NCBI RefSeq assembly: GCF_000972385.1
Contig: NZ_JXTE01000049.1
Span: 4,505-68,504 of the forward strand
From: Streptomyces sp. WM6386
Lineage (GTDB): Bacteria; Actinomycetota; Actinomycetes; Streptomycetales; Streptomycetaceae
Reading direction: 5' to 3'
Length of the DNA: 64,000 bases
Shown here in pieces: positions 8,810 through 18,553 of the stretch; positions within the stretch are counted from its first letter, which is position 1, and each line of letters starts with the position of its first letter. The notes under the pieces are model-generated. The model had not been told where the DNA came from and made no database searches. It was given only the letters and a program-made list of their open reading frames with translations. A program made the position numbers and the translations under genes.

Positions 8810-9841
8810 GTGGCGTCCCACCGTCGACCCAAGCAGCCGAGCCGCACGCGCGTGACCGTGCTGACCACAGCTGCTGCCGCTGCAGTCGCTCTGAGTGCCA
8901 ACGCCGCCAACGCGGCGCCGAGCGAGAAGCCCAGCAAGGACGAGGTCAAGTCCAAGGTCGACAAGCTCTACGAAGAGGCCGAGCAGGCCACCGAGAAGCT
9001 CAACGGCGCCAAGGAGAAGCAGGAGAAGCTCCAGAAGGAGATCTCCACGATCCAGGACAACGTCGCCCGCGGCCAGGAGGAGCTCAACGACCTCCGGGAC
9101 TCCATGGGTCTGGCGGCAGCCGCCCAGTACCGCACGGGCAGCATCGACTCCTCCCTCCAGCTCTTCCTGTCGTCGAACCCGGACGACTACCTGGACAAGG
9201 CGTCCACCGCCGACCAGTTGAGCGCCCAGCAGGTCGACGCGCTGAAGAAGATCCAGGAGAAGCAGCGCGAGCTCGCCCAGGAGCGCTCCGAGGCCTCCGA
9301 GAAGCTCAAGGACCTCTCCAGCACCCGCACCGAGCTGGCCAAGAAGAAGAAGGAAGTCCAGGGCAAGCTCGGCGAGGCGCAGAAGCTCCTCAACACGCTG
9401 ACGGCCGCCGAGAAGGCCGCCATCGCCGCCGAGGACGCCCGCGCCAGCCGCTCCGCCGGCGAGCGCGTCGACCTCGGCAACTCCACCGCCGCCTCCGGCC
9501 GTGCGGCAGCCGCCTTCTCGGCCGCCCAGAGCCAGCTCGGCAAGCCCTACGTCTACGGCGCCACGGGCACCGCCTCCTACGACTGCTCGGGCCTGACCTC
9601 CTGGGCCTACGCCCAGGCCGGTGTCTCCATACCGCGCACCTCGCAGGCCCAGGCCGGCTACGGCAGGCATCTGTCGATGAGCGAACTCCAGGTCGGCGAC
9701 CTCGTCATCTTCTACGGCGACCAGCACCACGTCGGCCTCTACGCGGGCAACGGCCAGGTGATCCACGCCCCGCGCACCGGCACGGTCGTCCGCTACGAGT
9801 CGATCGGCAACATGCCGTTCCAGTTCGGCGTCCGGGTCTGA
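8810..9841 (+). CDS. Secreted NlpC/P60 peptidoglycan hydrolase
   Basis: A 343-residue exported hydrolase, probably a D,L-endopeptidase cutting peptidoglycan stem peptides. The GTG at 8810 has AAGAAGGAG nine bases upstream and yields a proper signal peptide ending ANAANA-AP; the upstream GTG at 8780 does not. Residues about 40-200 form a coiled coil; the C-terminal NlpC/P60 domain has catalytic Cys in YDCSGLTSWAY, His in HHVGLYAG and a third polar residue in QVIHAP. It is followed by a terminator and a paralogue of the same architecture, suggesting tandem duplication. Confidence 0.93.
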   Translation: MASHRRPKQPSRTRVTVLTTAAAAAVALSANAANAAPSEKPSKDEVKSKVDKLYEEAEQATEKLNGAKEKQEKLQKEISTIQDNVARGQEELNDLRDSMGLAAAAQYRTGSIDSSLQLFLSSNPDDYLDKASTADQLSAQQVDALKKIQEKQRELAQERSEASEKLKDLSSTRTELAKKKKEVQGKLGEAQKLLNTLTAAEKAAIAAEDARASRSAGERVDLGNSTAASGRAAAAFSAAQSQLGKPYVYGATGTASYDCSGLTSWAYAQAGVSIPRTSQAQAGYGRHLSMSELQVGDLVIFYGDQHHVGLYAGNGQVIHAPRTGTVVRYESIGNMPFQFGVRV

Positions 9842-9906
9842 TCACCCTCAAGATCACGACACCGCACCGCCCGAACGGGCGAATTGCGGGAACATGAACT
9901 GACCCC

Positions 9907-9942
9907 ACGCCCCGCCCATGACCTGCGTCATAGGCGGGGCGT
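9907..9942 (+). terminator. Long hairpin after the first NlpC/P60 gene
   Basis: Arms acgccccgcc (9907-9916) and ggcggggcgt (9933-9942) enclose a second perfect stem, atgac/gtcat, forming one long hairpin. It separates the two hydrolase genes. Its GC-rich stem without a T run is common for streptomycete terminators. Confidence 0.7.
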
Positions 9943-9966
9943 CACTGTGTGTGCCCACAGAGGTCG

Positions 9967-9996
9967 TTGGTCGTCACCCGGTCACGGAGCTACTGT
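9967..9996 (+). promoter_or_regulatory. Possible promoter of the second NlpC/P60 gene
   Basis: TTGGTC at 9967-9972 and TACTGT at 9991-9996 are 18 bases apart. The start near 10003 would leave a leader of about 38 bases with an AAGGAG site before the GTG at 10041. Confidence 0.45.
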
Positions 9997-10040
9997 CTGC
10001 CGCGTTTCCCTGTCCGCCAGCGGAAGGAGTGCGGCTTCCC

Positions 10041-11054
10041 GTGGGGTCCCATCGCCGCCTTGCACCGTCCGGGTTCGACCGGGGCGCGTCCGCCGCGCTC
10101 TGTGTCCTGTCAGCCACCGCCGCGGCCCTCGGAGCCGTACCGGCGTCGGCCGCGCCGCACGACGACACCCGTGCCGAGGTGGACCGTCTCTACGAGCAGG
10201 CCGAGCAGGCCACCGAGGCCTACAACAAGGCCGACGAACGCGCCGACACCCTCCGCAAGCAGGTCTCCACCGCACAGGACCGGATCGCCCGGCAGCAGGA
10301 GCGCATCAACTCCATGCGGGAGGCGCTCGGTTCGCTGGCCGGCGCCCAGTACCGCGCTGGCGGCCTCGACCCCTCCCTCGCCCTGCTCTTCTCCGACGAC
10401 CCGGACGACTACCTCGACAAGGCCGCCGCCCTCGACCGGATCAGCGCCCACCAGGCCGGTGAGCTCAAAGACCTCCAGGAGGCGATGCGCGAGCTCACCC
10501 AGGAGCGCGTGGAGGCGGCAGGGCAGCTCTCCGAGCTGGAGAAGAGCCGCAAGGCGGTGGCGAGCCACAAGCGGACCGTCGAGAAGAAGCTCGCCAAGGC
10601 CCGTGAGCTCCTCAACTCCCTGCCGTCCGCGGAGCGCGCCGCCTACGACCGGGCCTCGCGGTCGGGCCGTGCGGACATGCCCGACCTCGGCAGCGCGGTC
10701 CCGCCCAACGCCCGGGCCGGTGCCGCGGTCGCCGCCGCCCGCGGCGCGCTCGGCAAGCCGTACGTCTGGGGCTCCACCGGCCCCTCCGGCTTCGACTGCT
10801 CGGGCCTGATGGTGTGGTCGTACCGCCAGGCCGGTGTCTCCCTGCCGCGCACCTCGCAGGCCCAGCGCCATGCCGGCCGCCAGGTCCCGCTCTCCCAGGC
10901 CCAGCCCGGTGATCTGGTCACCTACCGGTCGGACGCCAGCCATGTCGGGATGTACGTGGGCAACGGCCAGGTCATCCACGCGCCCTACCCCGGCGCACCC
11001 GTGCGCTACGACCCGGTGGGCATGATGCCGGGGGCGACGGTCACCAGGGTCTGA
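10041..11054 (+). CDS. Secreted NlpC/P60 peptidoglycan hydrolase (paralogue)
   Basis: A 337-residue paralogue of the preceding gene, with the same plan: signal peptide ending GAVPASA-AP, coiled coil (RLYEQAEQATEAYNKADE and onward), Ala-rich linker and NlpC/P60 domain with catalytic Cys in FDCSGLMVWSY and His in SHVGMYVG. The GTG at 10041 follows AAGGAG at 10024-10029; the longer frame from 9918 starts inside the terminator hairpin. Linker and coil have diverged more than the catalytic domain. Likely role: remodelling of the cell wall during growth or sporulation. Confidence 0.92.
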   Translation: MGSHRRLAPSGFDRGASAALCVLSATAAALGAVPASAAPHDDTRAEVDRLYEQAEQATEAYNKADERADTLRKQVSTAQDRIARQQERINSMREALGSLAGAQYRAGGLDPSLALLFSDDPDDYLDKAAALDRISAHQAGELKDLQEAMRELTQERVEAAGQLSELEKSRKAVASHKRTVEKKLAKARELLNSLPSAERAAYDRASRSGRADMPDLGSAVPPNARAGAAVAAARGALGKPYVWGSTGPSGFDCSGLMVWSYRQAGVSLPRTSQAQRHAGRQVPLSQAQPGDLVTYRSDASHVGMYVGNGQVIHAPYPGAPVRYDPVGMMPGATVTRV

Positions 11055-11080
11055 CCAACGCCTCGCCGCCGCCGTACGAT
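11051..11080 (+). promoter_or_regulatory. Promoter for a leaderless mRNA at 11087
   Basis: CTGACC at 11051-11056 and TACGAT at 11075-11080 are 18 bases apart. The -10 ends six bases before the ATG at 11087, which has no ribosome-binding site, so the transcript probably starts at or next to the ATG. Confidence 0.55.
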
Positions 11081-11086
11081 CGGGAA

Positions 11087-12277
11087 ATGGCTGGTCGAGG
11101 GCGGGCGTCGAAGCACGGTGTCGTGGCGCTGTGCCTGCTGCTCGTCTCCTTGGTGGGATGCGGCGGCAGGCCCGCCTCCGACACCGCCGGGGCCGATGTC
11201 CAGCGGCTCCTGGACCGGCGCTCGGCCGCCGTCCTGGACCGGGACCGGGCGGCCTTTCGCAGGACGGGTGCCCTCGACTGGTTCGAGAACGCCCGTGGCG
11301 TGCCGTTCGCGGCCTGGTCGTACCGCCTGACCGCCCTGCACCGCGACGGGGCCACCGCCACCGCCGAGGCCGAGCTCGACTACCGGATACAGGGCTACGA
11401 CAACGCACCGGTCAGCGTCGGCCGTACCCTCACGCTGAGCCTGGACGCGAGCGGCCAGTGGTACGTGGACACGGAGAAGCCCGCCGAGAAGTCCGCCCAG
11501 CAGCTCTGGGACCAGGGCGAGGTGGCCGTCGTGCGCGGCGAGCACAGCCTCGTCCTGGGCGCCGAGCAGTCGACCGAGGTCCTGCACTCCTACGCCGATC
11601 TGGCGGACCATGCCGTGCCGGCCGTCTCGGCGGCCTGGGGCACCGACTGGTCCCGGCATGTCGTCGTCCTCGTACCGAACTCCCTCGACGGCATGGCGGC
11701 CCTGCTCGGCTCGCCCGCCTCCTCCTACCGTGGGATCGCGGCCGTCACCACGGGCGAGACGGGCGCCCCGGCGAGCGCGCCCGCGGACCGGATCATCGTC
11801 AACCCCGACGCGTACGGCGTCCTCGGCGATGTCGGCAAGCAGGTCGTGCTCACCCACGAGACCACCCATGTAGCCACCCGCGCCCACACCAGCGCCGCCA
11901 CGCCCCTGTGGCTGTCCGAGGGGTACGCCGACTTCGTCGGCTACCTCGACTCCGGCCGCTCGCCCGCGCAGGCCGCCCCCGAACTCTGGCGGGCCGTGAC
12001 CGACGGGCGGGTGCCGACGGCGCTGCCCGAGGACGGGGACTTCGGCTTCAGCGGCAACGCGACCGAGCTCGCGCAGGCCTACGAGAGCGGCTGGATGGCG
12101 TGCCGGATGGTCGCGGACCAGTGGGGCGAGCCAAAGCTGCGGGAGTTCTACCAGGCCGTGGGCGCCCGCGAGGAGCGGGCCGGGGCGGTCGAGGACGCGC
12201 TGGAGCGGGTCCTGGACACGGACCTGGACGACTTCACCGCCCGGTGGCGGGACTATCTGCGCGCTCAGCTGGGCTGA
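11087..12277 (+). CDS. Lipoprotein zinc metallopeptidase (gluzincin, peptidase MA-like)
   Basis: A 396-residue predicted lipoprotein: signal peptide with lipobox LVSLVGC (lipidated Cys at about residue 26), an N-terminal NTF2-like/cystatin-like region, and a C-terminal metallopeptidase domain. The zinc motif HETTH, followed by the downstream glutamate in LWLSEGYADF, matches the gluzincin arrangement of peptidase MA-like families. It would act outside the membrane; the substrate is unknown. The 3' end overlaps the convergent PadR gene by 13 bases. The ATG is preceded by a -10 box rather than a ribosome-binding site. Confidence 0.85.
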   Translation: MAGRGRASKHGVVALCLLLVSLVGCGGRPASDTAGADVQRLLDRRSAAVLDRDRAAFRRTGALDWFENARGVPFAAWSYRLTALHRDGATATAEAELDYRIQGYDNAPVSVGRTLTLSLDASGQWYVDTEKPAEKSAQQLWDQGEVAVVRGEHSLVLGAEQSTEVLHSYADLADHAVPAVSAAWGTDWSRHVVVLVPNSLDGMAALLGSPASSYRGIAAVTTGETGAPASAPADRIIVNPDAYGVLGDVGKQVVLTHETTHVATRAHTSAATPLWLSEGYADFVGYLDSGRSPAQAAPELWRAVTDGRVPTALPEDGDFGFSGNATELAQAYESGWMACRMVADQWGEPKLREFYQAVGAREERAGAVEDALERVLDTDLDDFTARWRDYLRAQLG

Positions 12278-12795
12278 CCGAGCTTCTCGATCGCCTCCGT
12301 CAGCCAGGCGTGCTCCGCCGCTCCGGTGGCTCGCGCGACCCGCAGCATCCCCGCCCGGAACAGGTCGTCCGTCTCCTCCGCGCGGACCGGCTCGCCACCG
12401 TCGTAGAAGAAGCTCGTGGGCGCGTTCAGGAAGTCCAGGCGGCGGCGCAGCACCTCGGCCTGTTCGCGGCGGTCCGGCAGGTGTCGTAGGAACGACAGGA
12501 CCGAGTTGAAGCGGACCTGGTCGGTGATCTCGGCCTGCTTGGGATGGCGCAGGCGCTCCAGCAGGTCCTCGCGGCCCTCGTCGGTCAGGGAGAGCATGCG
12601 GCGCGGGGCCGCGCTCGTGCCCGGCTCCTCGTGCTGGTCGAGCTTGCCGGCCTTGATGAGGCGCGTGATCGCCGGGTAGAGGGCGCCGTCGCTGACCGGG
12701 CGGACATGGCCGCTGAGCGCCTTGATGCGCTCCTTCAACTCGTAGCCGTGCAGCGGCTCTTCGGCCAGGAAGCCCAGGATCGACAGCTCCAGCAC
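12265..12795 (-). CDS. PadR family transcriptional regulator
   Basis: A 176-residue PadR repressor. The N-terminal winged helix is recognisable in LSILGFLAEEPLHGYELKERI and GALYPAITRLIKAGKL, and the rest is the C-terminal helical dimerisation domain of the longer subfamily. The GTG at 12795 has a strong AAGGAGG site; the upstream in-frame codons overlap the operator. It is divergent from a MATE transporter, with a 43-base palindrome between them, so it most likely represses the transporter and itself until a drug-like ligand binds. Confidence 0.9.
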   Translation of the reverse strand: MLELSILGFLAEEPLHGYELKERIKALSGHVRPVSDGALYPAITRLIKAGKLDQHEEPGTSAAPRRMLSLTDEGREDLLERLRHPKQAEITDQVRFNSVLSFLRHLPDRREQAEVLRRRLDFLNAPTSFFYDGGEPVRAEETDDLFRAGMLRVARATGAAEHAWLTEAIEKLGQPS

Positions 12796-12832
12796 CGTGG
12801 TTCCTCCTTGCGGGTGTCGTGACGCCATGCTA

Positions 12833-12875
12833 CCTCTTATCGAGCTATCTCGTTTCGAGGTAGCTCGATAAGAGG
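12833..12875. promoter_or_regulatory. 43-bp palindromic operator between padR-type gene and MATE gene
   Basis: Two 20-base arms, 12833-12852 and 12856-12875, are complementary at 19 of 20 positions around a TTT centre. Each arm contains TATCGAGCTA plus a CTCG. It lies 10 bases before the MATE start and 38 bases before the regulator start, the position expected for a PadR operator. Confidence 0.75.
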
Positions 12876-12884
12876 GGTCCACAG

Positions 12885-14180
12885 GTGCACACTCATCGCA
12901 AGCAGCTCATCGCCCTCGCCCACCCCGTCTACTTCTCGCTCCTCGCCTCCGTCGCCGCCGGGATCATCAACACCGTCTGGGTCTCCCGGCTCGGCGGTCC
13001 GGCCGTGGCCGCCGTCGCGGTGGCGACCAACACCGAGAACGTGCTGCTCGGCCTCGCCCTGGTCTTCGGCTCCGGTACGACGGTGCTGGTCGCGCACGCC
13101 CGGGGCGCGCGGGATCCGGGGGCCGTGCGGGCGGCCGTGCGCGGGGGCTGGGCGGTGTTCGGGGCGATCACGCCGCTGGTGGTGGCGGGTGGGTTCCTGC
13201 TGCGGGAACCGCTGGCCCGGCTGGTCCTCGGAGGGGGCGAGGCACTGCCGCTGGCGGTCGGGTACTTCGCCGTCTCGATGCCGGGCATCGCCGTGTTCTT
13301 CGCCCAGCAGCTGGTCGACGGGATCCTCAAGGGCGCGGGGGACACGAGGACCCCGATGCGGCTGGCGCTGCTCGCAGGCGGGCTGATCCTGGTCTGCGAC
13401 CCGTTCCTCATCCACCTCTACGGCGTCCGGGGCGCCGCCGCCTCGACGGTGCTGTGCCGGGGCGTGGCCCTGGGGGCGGGCCTGGTGGCACTGCGGCGGA
13501 ACGCGCTGCTGCGCACCGCCGCCGGACCCGGGGTGGCCTTCCGGAGGACGCTGCGCACGGGGCTGCCCATGGCCGCCGACTTCACCGTGCGGCAGGGCGG
13601 GGCGCTGGTCCTGGTCGCGATCGTGGCGCGGCTGGGGGTGACGGCGGTGGCCGGGTACTCGATCGCGTACAAGGTCATGTACGTGGCCACCATGGGCTTC
13701 TACGCGGTACGCCAGGCCGCCTCCATCCACACCGCGCATCTGCTGGGCGCCGGGAGGGACGCGCGGCGGGCGATCGGGCGGCAGGCCGTGCTGGTCTCAG
13801 GAGGGTTCGCGCTGGGGGCCGCCCTTCTGCTGGCTCTGACCGCCCCCTGGATCATGGCCGCCTTCGGCGCCGGACCCGGCGTCGCCCACGACGGAGTGCT
13901 CTTCCTGCGCTGTGTCGGGCCCTATCTGCTGCTGATGGCCTGCTTCATCGCGCTCGGCGGGGTCTTCGAGGGCAGCGGAGGAGCGCCGGCCCTGCTGCGG
14001 GTGACGCTGCTCGGCACGGCGGTCCAACTGCCCCTGGCGTACGGGCTGTCGGGGCTGGGGCTGCCTGGTGTGTGCCTGGCGCTCGCGCTGTCCATGGCGC
14101 TCCAGTGCGCGGCGGTCGCCCTGCTCGCGGCCCGGCGTCAGGAGGAGACCGAGGTCCTGGTGGCGCCGGCTTCGGTCTGA
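12885..14180 (+). CDS. MATE family efflux transporter
   Basis: A 431-residue protein with about twelve hydrophobic helices in the two-bundle MATE arrangement, exporting cationic or organic compounds by proton or sodium antiport. Family signatures include PVYFSLLASVAAGIINTVWVSRLGG in helix 1 and the ILKGAGDTRTPM loop. The GTG at 12885 has AGAGGGG just upstream. Its divergence from the PadR gene and the shared palindrome suggest inducible resistance. Its 3' end carries a 24-base sequence repeated in the next gene's 3' end. Confidence 0.92.
   Translation: MHTHRKQLIALAHPVYFSLLASVAAGIINTVWVSRLGGPAVAAVAVATNTENVLLGLALVFGSGTTVLVAHARGARDPGAVRAAVRGGWAVFGAITPLVVAGGFLLREPLARLVLGGGEALPLAVGYFAVSMPGIAVFFAQQLVDGILKGAGDTRTPMRLALLAGGLILVCDPFLIHLYGVRGAAASTVLCRGVALGAGLVALRRNALLRTAAGPGVAFRRTLRTGLPMAADFTVRQGGALVLVAIVARLGVTAVAGYSIAYKVMYVATMGFYAVRQAASIHTAHLLGAGRDARRAIGRQAVLVSGGFALGAALLLALTAPWIMAAFGAGPGVAHDGVLFLRCVGPYLLLMACFIALGGVFEGSGGAPALLRVTLLGTAVQLPLAYGLSGLGLPGVCLALALSMALQCAAVALLAARRQEETEVLVAPASV
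14133..14156. repeat. 24-bp direct repeat, copy 1
   Basis: A segment in the 3' end of the MATE gene recurs at 14320-14343 with 23 of 24 bases identical (19 identical in a row, cggcgtcaggaggagaccg). Confidence 0.6.
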
Positions 14181-14319
14181 GGGGCGGCGATGTCCCGGGC
14201 CGGGGCGGTGGCGTCGAACGCCATGGCCGCAGGGCATCGCGGGGTGTGGTGGCGATCGACGGGCCATCGCGTCCGAGCGGGGGGATGCGCCGGGCGCGGG
14301 AGCCCCGCTCCGAAGCGGT

Positions 14320-14343
14320 CGGCGTCAGGAGGAGACCGGGGTC
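14320..14343. repeat. 24-bp direct repeat, copy 2
   Basis: Second copy, 187 bases after the first. It overlaps the stop codon and last codons of the opposite-strand glycosyltransferase, so the same DNA encodes RQEETE in one gene and TEETP on the other strand in the next. Confidence 0.6.
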
Positions 14344-15563
14344 TCCTCGGTGGTGAGCGTGGGCTGAGTGGGCAGCGGCGTCTCGGCCTCGGGCGAGGCC
14401 GTCGAGCGCCACAACTGCACGGCCGCGAGGACGGCCGCCACGACCAGCAGGCCGTTGCGGATGAACAGCAGGGTGACGCCGAGGCCGTCGCTGGCGACGA
14501 CGTTGCCGAAGTAGATCGGGAACTCCAGCACCGTCACGAAGGACGCCACCAGCACGATCAGGGCGGGCGCCCCCATCCGGCTCGCCCGGAAGCACAGGCA
14601 CACGGCCGCGAGACCGATCAGCCACACCATGTACTGCGGGCTGATCACCCGGCTGGTCGTGGTGAACATCAGCACCGCCACGAAGGCCGCGTCGGCCGCG
14701 GTGTGCGCCTCGAACCGGGTGGCCGTCAGCCGCCACAGCAGCAGCCAGCCGAAGGCGAGACCGGTCAGGGCCAGGGCGGCCGTGCTGACGACGTTGACCC
14801 AGGGGCCGAGGAATTCGACCGAACCGTAGTTGAGCAGCACCTGGCCGTCCCAGCCGTACTGCCGGGCCACATGGAAGACGAGGGAGCCCAGCGACTCCAC
14901 CTCGGTGCCCCGGTCGGCCTGGAAGGTCAGGAAGGCGAAGGCGCCGGGCATGGCGACGGAGAACAGGGCCGCGAGGCCGGCCGCGGTGACCGCCGTCGCC
15001 ATCCAGGTGCTCCGCCTGCGGACGGCGACCAGCAGCAGCGCCGGCCACACCTTGAGCATCGCCCCGAACCCCACGAGAACGCCCACCACGCGAGGGTGCC
15101 GGGCGCCCGCGAGCAGCGCGGCCACCGCGACGGCGGTGACCATCACGTCGTAGCGGGCGTAGACGGTCGGCCCGAGCAGCGGTACGCCCACCACCCACAC
15201 CCAGGCGCCGCGCAGCGAGCGACCGGGGCGCAGGCCCGCGTACAGGAGCAGGGAGAAGGCGACCAGGTCGGCGAGGAAGGCGAGGACGAAGAACGCCGTC
15301 GCGTACGGGAGGAAGGGCAGCAGAGCGGGGGAGAGGATCGCGAGCGCGGCGGCCGGCGGGTACTGCCAGGTGACGTCGTCCAGCGGGAACGTTCCGGTGC
15401 GCAGGACGTCGTACCAGCCCTGGTAGATCACGGAGACATCGCTGGTGACGTCCGGGCCGGGGAAGACGAACACCTTGAGCACGAACAGGAGCAGCAGCAG
15501 CCGCGTCAGCCCCCAGGTCACCAGCAGTCCGGCCGGAGACCGCCTCGCACTCGCCATGTCCAC
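14325..15563 (-). CDS. Polyprenol-phosphate-dependent glycosyltransferase, GT87 type
   Basis: A 412-residue integral membrane protein with about ten to twelve helices, resembling the GT87 (DUF2029) alpha-mannosyltransferases of actinobacteria that use polyprenyl-phosphate mannose on the outer membrane face. An acidic loop after helix 1 (FPGPDVTSDVSVIYQGWYDVL) would hold the catalytic aspartate, and GFGAMLKVWPALLL is a typical segment. The acceptor is unknown; a PimB'-like gene is divergent from it, which fits lipid-glycan synthesis. Start could be GTG at 15563 or ATG at 15557; AGGGG is five or eleven bases away. Confidence 0.82.
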   Translation of the reverse strand: MDMASARRSPAGLLVTWGLTRLLLLLFVLKVFVFPGPDVTSDVSVIYQGWYDVLRTGTFPLDDVTWQYPPAAALAILSPALLPFLPYATAFFVLAFLADLVAFSLLLYAGLRPGRSLRGAWVWVVGVPLLGPTVYARYDVMVTAVAVAALLAGARHPRVVGVLVGFGAMLKVWPALLLVAVRRRSTWMATAVTAAGLAALFSVAMPGAFAFLTFQADRGTEVESLGSLVFHVARQYGWDGQVLLNYGSVEFLGPWVNVVSTAALALTGLAFGWLLLWRLTATRFEAHTAADAAFVAVLMFTTTSRVISPQYMVWLIGLAAVCLCFRASRMGAPALIVLVASFVTVLEFPIYFGNVVASDGLGVTLLFIRNGLLVVAAVLAAVQLWRSTASPEAETPLPTQPTLTTEETPVSS

Positions 15564-15721
15564 CGGAGCCCCTGTTCGCCCGTTGCCGTTCCTGAGGTTG
15601 CCACTCTTGAGATGGCCATGATGTCCCGTCCACCTGTGTGCTTGCCACCAACGCGGCCGGGCCGAGCTGTGGGCGGGCCGTGGAACAGGCTGGGCGGGTG
15701 CTTTGGATAGGGTCGGCGGCG

Positions 15722-16864
15722 ATGCACAAGACCCTGATCGTGACGAACGACTTCCCGCCCAGGCCGGGCGGTATCCAGGCCTTCCTGCACAACATGGCGC
15801 TGCGGCTCGACCCGGAACGGCTCGTCGTCCACGCGTCCACCTGGAAGCGCGGCCGCGAGGGCGCCGAGGCTACGGCCGCCTTCGACGCCGAGCAGCCCTT
15901 CACCGTCGTACGCGACCGTACGACGATGCTCCTGCCGACGCCCGCGGCCACGCGTACGGCCGTCGGACTGCTGCGGGAGCACGGCTGTACGTCGGTGTGG
16001 TTCGGGGCGGCCGCGCCGCTCGGGCTGATGGCGCCCGCGCTCAGGAAGGCCGGGGCCGAGCGGCTGGTGGCCACGACCCACGGGCACGAGGCGGGGTGGG
16101 CCCAGCTGCCCGCCGCGCGGCAGCTGCTGCGCCGGATCGGGGAGGGCACGGACACGATCACCTACCTCGGCGAGTACACGCGCTCACGGATCGCCGGGGC
16201 GCTGACGCCCGCGGCGGCCTCGCGGATGGTGCAGCTGCCGCCGGGGGTGGACGAGAAGACCTTCCATCCGGGGTCGGGGGGCGATGCCGTGCGGGCCCGG
16301 CTCGGGCTGGCCGACCGGCCGGTGGTGGTGTGTGTCTCGCGGCTCGTGCCGCGCAAGGGGCAGGACACGCTGATCCTGGCGATGCCGCGGATCCTCGCCG
16401 CCGAGCCGGACGCGGTGCTGCTGATCGTCGGCGGGGGGCCGTACGAGAAGGAGCTGCGCAAGCTGGCCCACGAGACCCGGGTCGCCGACTCCGTCCGCTT
16501 CACCGGCGCCGTGCCCTGGTCCGAGCTGCCCGCGCACTTCGGTGCCGGGGACGTCTTCGCCATGCCCTGCCGGACCCGTCGGGGCGGGCTGGACGTCGAG
16601 GGGCTGGGGATCGTGTACCTGGAGGCGTCGGCGACGGGGCTGCCGGTGGTGGCGGGGGACTCGGGCGGTGCCCCGGACGCCGTACTGGACGGCGAGACCG
16701 GCTGGGTGGTGCGGGGCGGCTCGGTGGAGGAGACGGCCGAGCGCATCGTCGTCCTCCTCGCGGACGCGGAACTGCGGAGCCGGATGGGGGAGCGGGGGCG
16801 GGAGTGGGTCGAGGAGAAGTGGCGATGGGATCTGTTGGCGGAAAAGTTGAAGACGTTGCTATAG
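15722..16864 (+). CDS. GDP-mannose-dependent GT4 glycosyltransferase, PimB'-like
   Basis: A 380-residue cytosolic GT4 (GT-B fold) glycosyltransferase. It begins KTLIVTNDFPPRPGGIQAFL and has the nucleotide-sugar site DVEGLGIVYLEASATGLPVVAGDSGGAP, both close to PimB', which adds the second mannose to phosphatidylinositol monomannoside. The phosphate-binding VSRLVPRKGQDTLI stretch is present. The ATG at 15722 follows TAGGGT (15708-15713) by eight bases with no clear ribosome-binding site, suggesting a leaderless or near-leaderless mRNA. Function as PimB' is inferred; other mannosyltransferases share this fold. Confidence 0.85.
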   Translation: MHKTLIVTNDFPPRPGGIQAFLHNMALRLDPERLVVHASTWKRGREGAEATAAFDAEQPFTVVRDRTTMLLPTPAATRTAVGLLREHGCTSVWFGAAAPLGLMAPALRKAGAERLVATTHGHEAGWAQLPAARQLLRRIGEGTDTITYLGEYTRSRIAGALTPAAASRMVQLPPGVDEKTFHPGSGGDAVRARLGLADRPVVVCVSRLVPRKGQDTLILAMPRILAAEPDAVLLIVGGGPYEKELRKLAHETRVADSVRFTGAVPWSELPAHFGAGDVFAMPCRTRRGGLDVEGLGIVYLEASATGLPVVAGDSGGAPDAVLDGETGWVVRGGSVEETAERIVVLLADAELRSRMGERGREWVEEKWRWDLLAEKLKTLL

Positions 16865-16878
16865 CCGGAAGCGGATAA

Positions 16879-18534
<1,656 letters not shown>

Positions 18535-18553
18535 CGCTCTTTCGGAGGGCCTG

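Noticed and set aside
9918..10040. Upstream start for the second NlpC/P60 gene
   Set aside because: Begins in the terminator hairpin, spoils the signal peptide, and the GTG at 10041 has a good ribosome-binding site.
13945..16161. 738-codon minus-strand frame across the glycosyltransferase region
   Set aside because: Third-position pattern belongs to the real genes in other frames; Pro/Arg/Gly-rich shadow.
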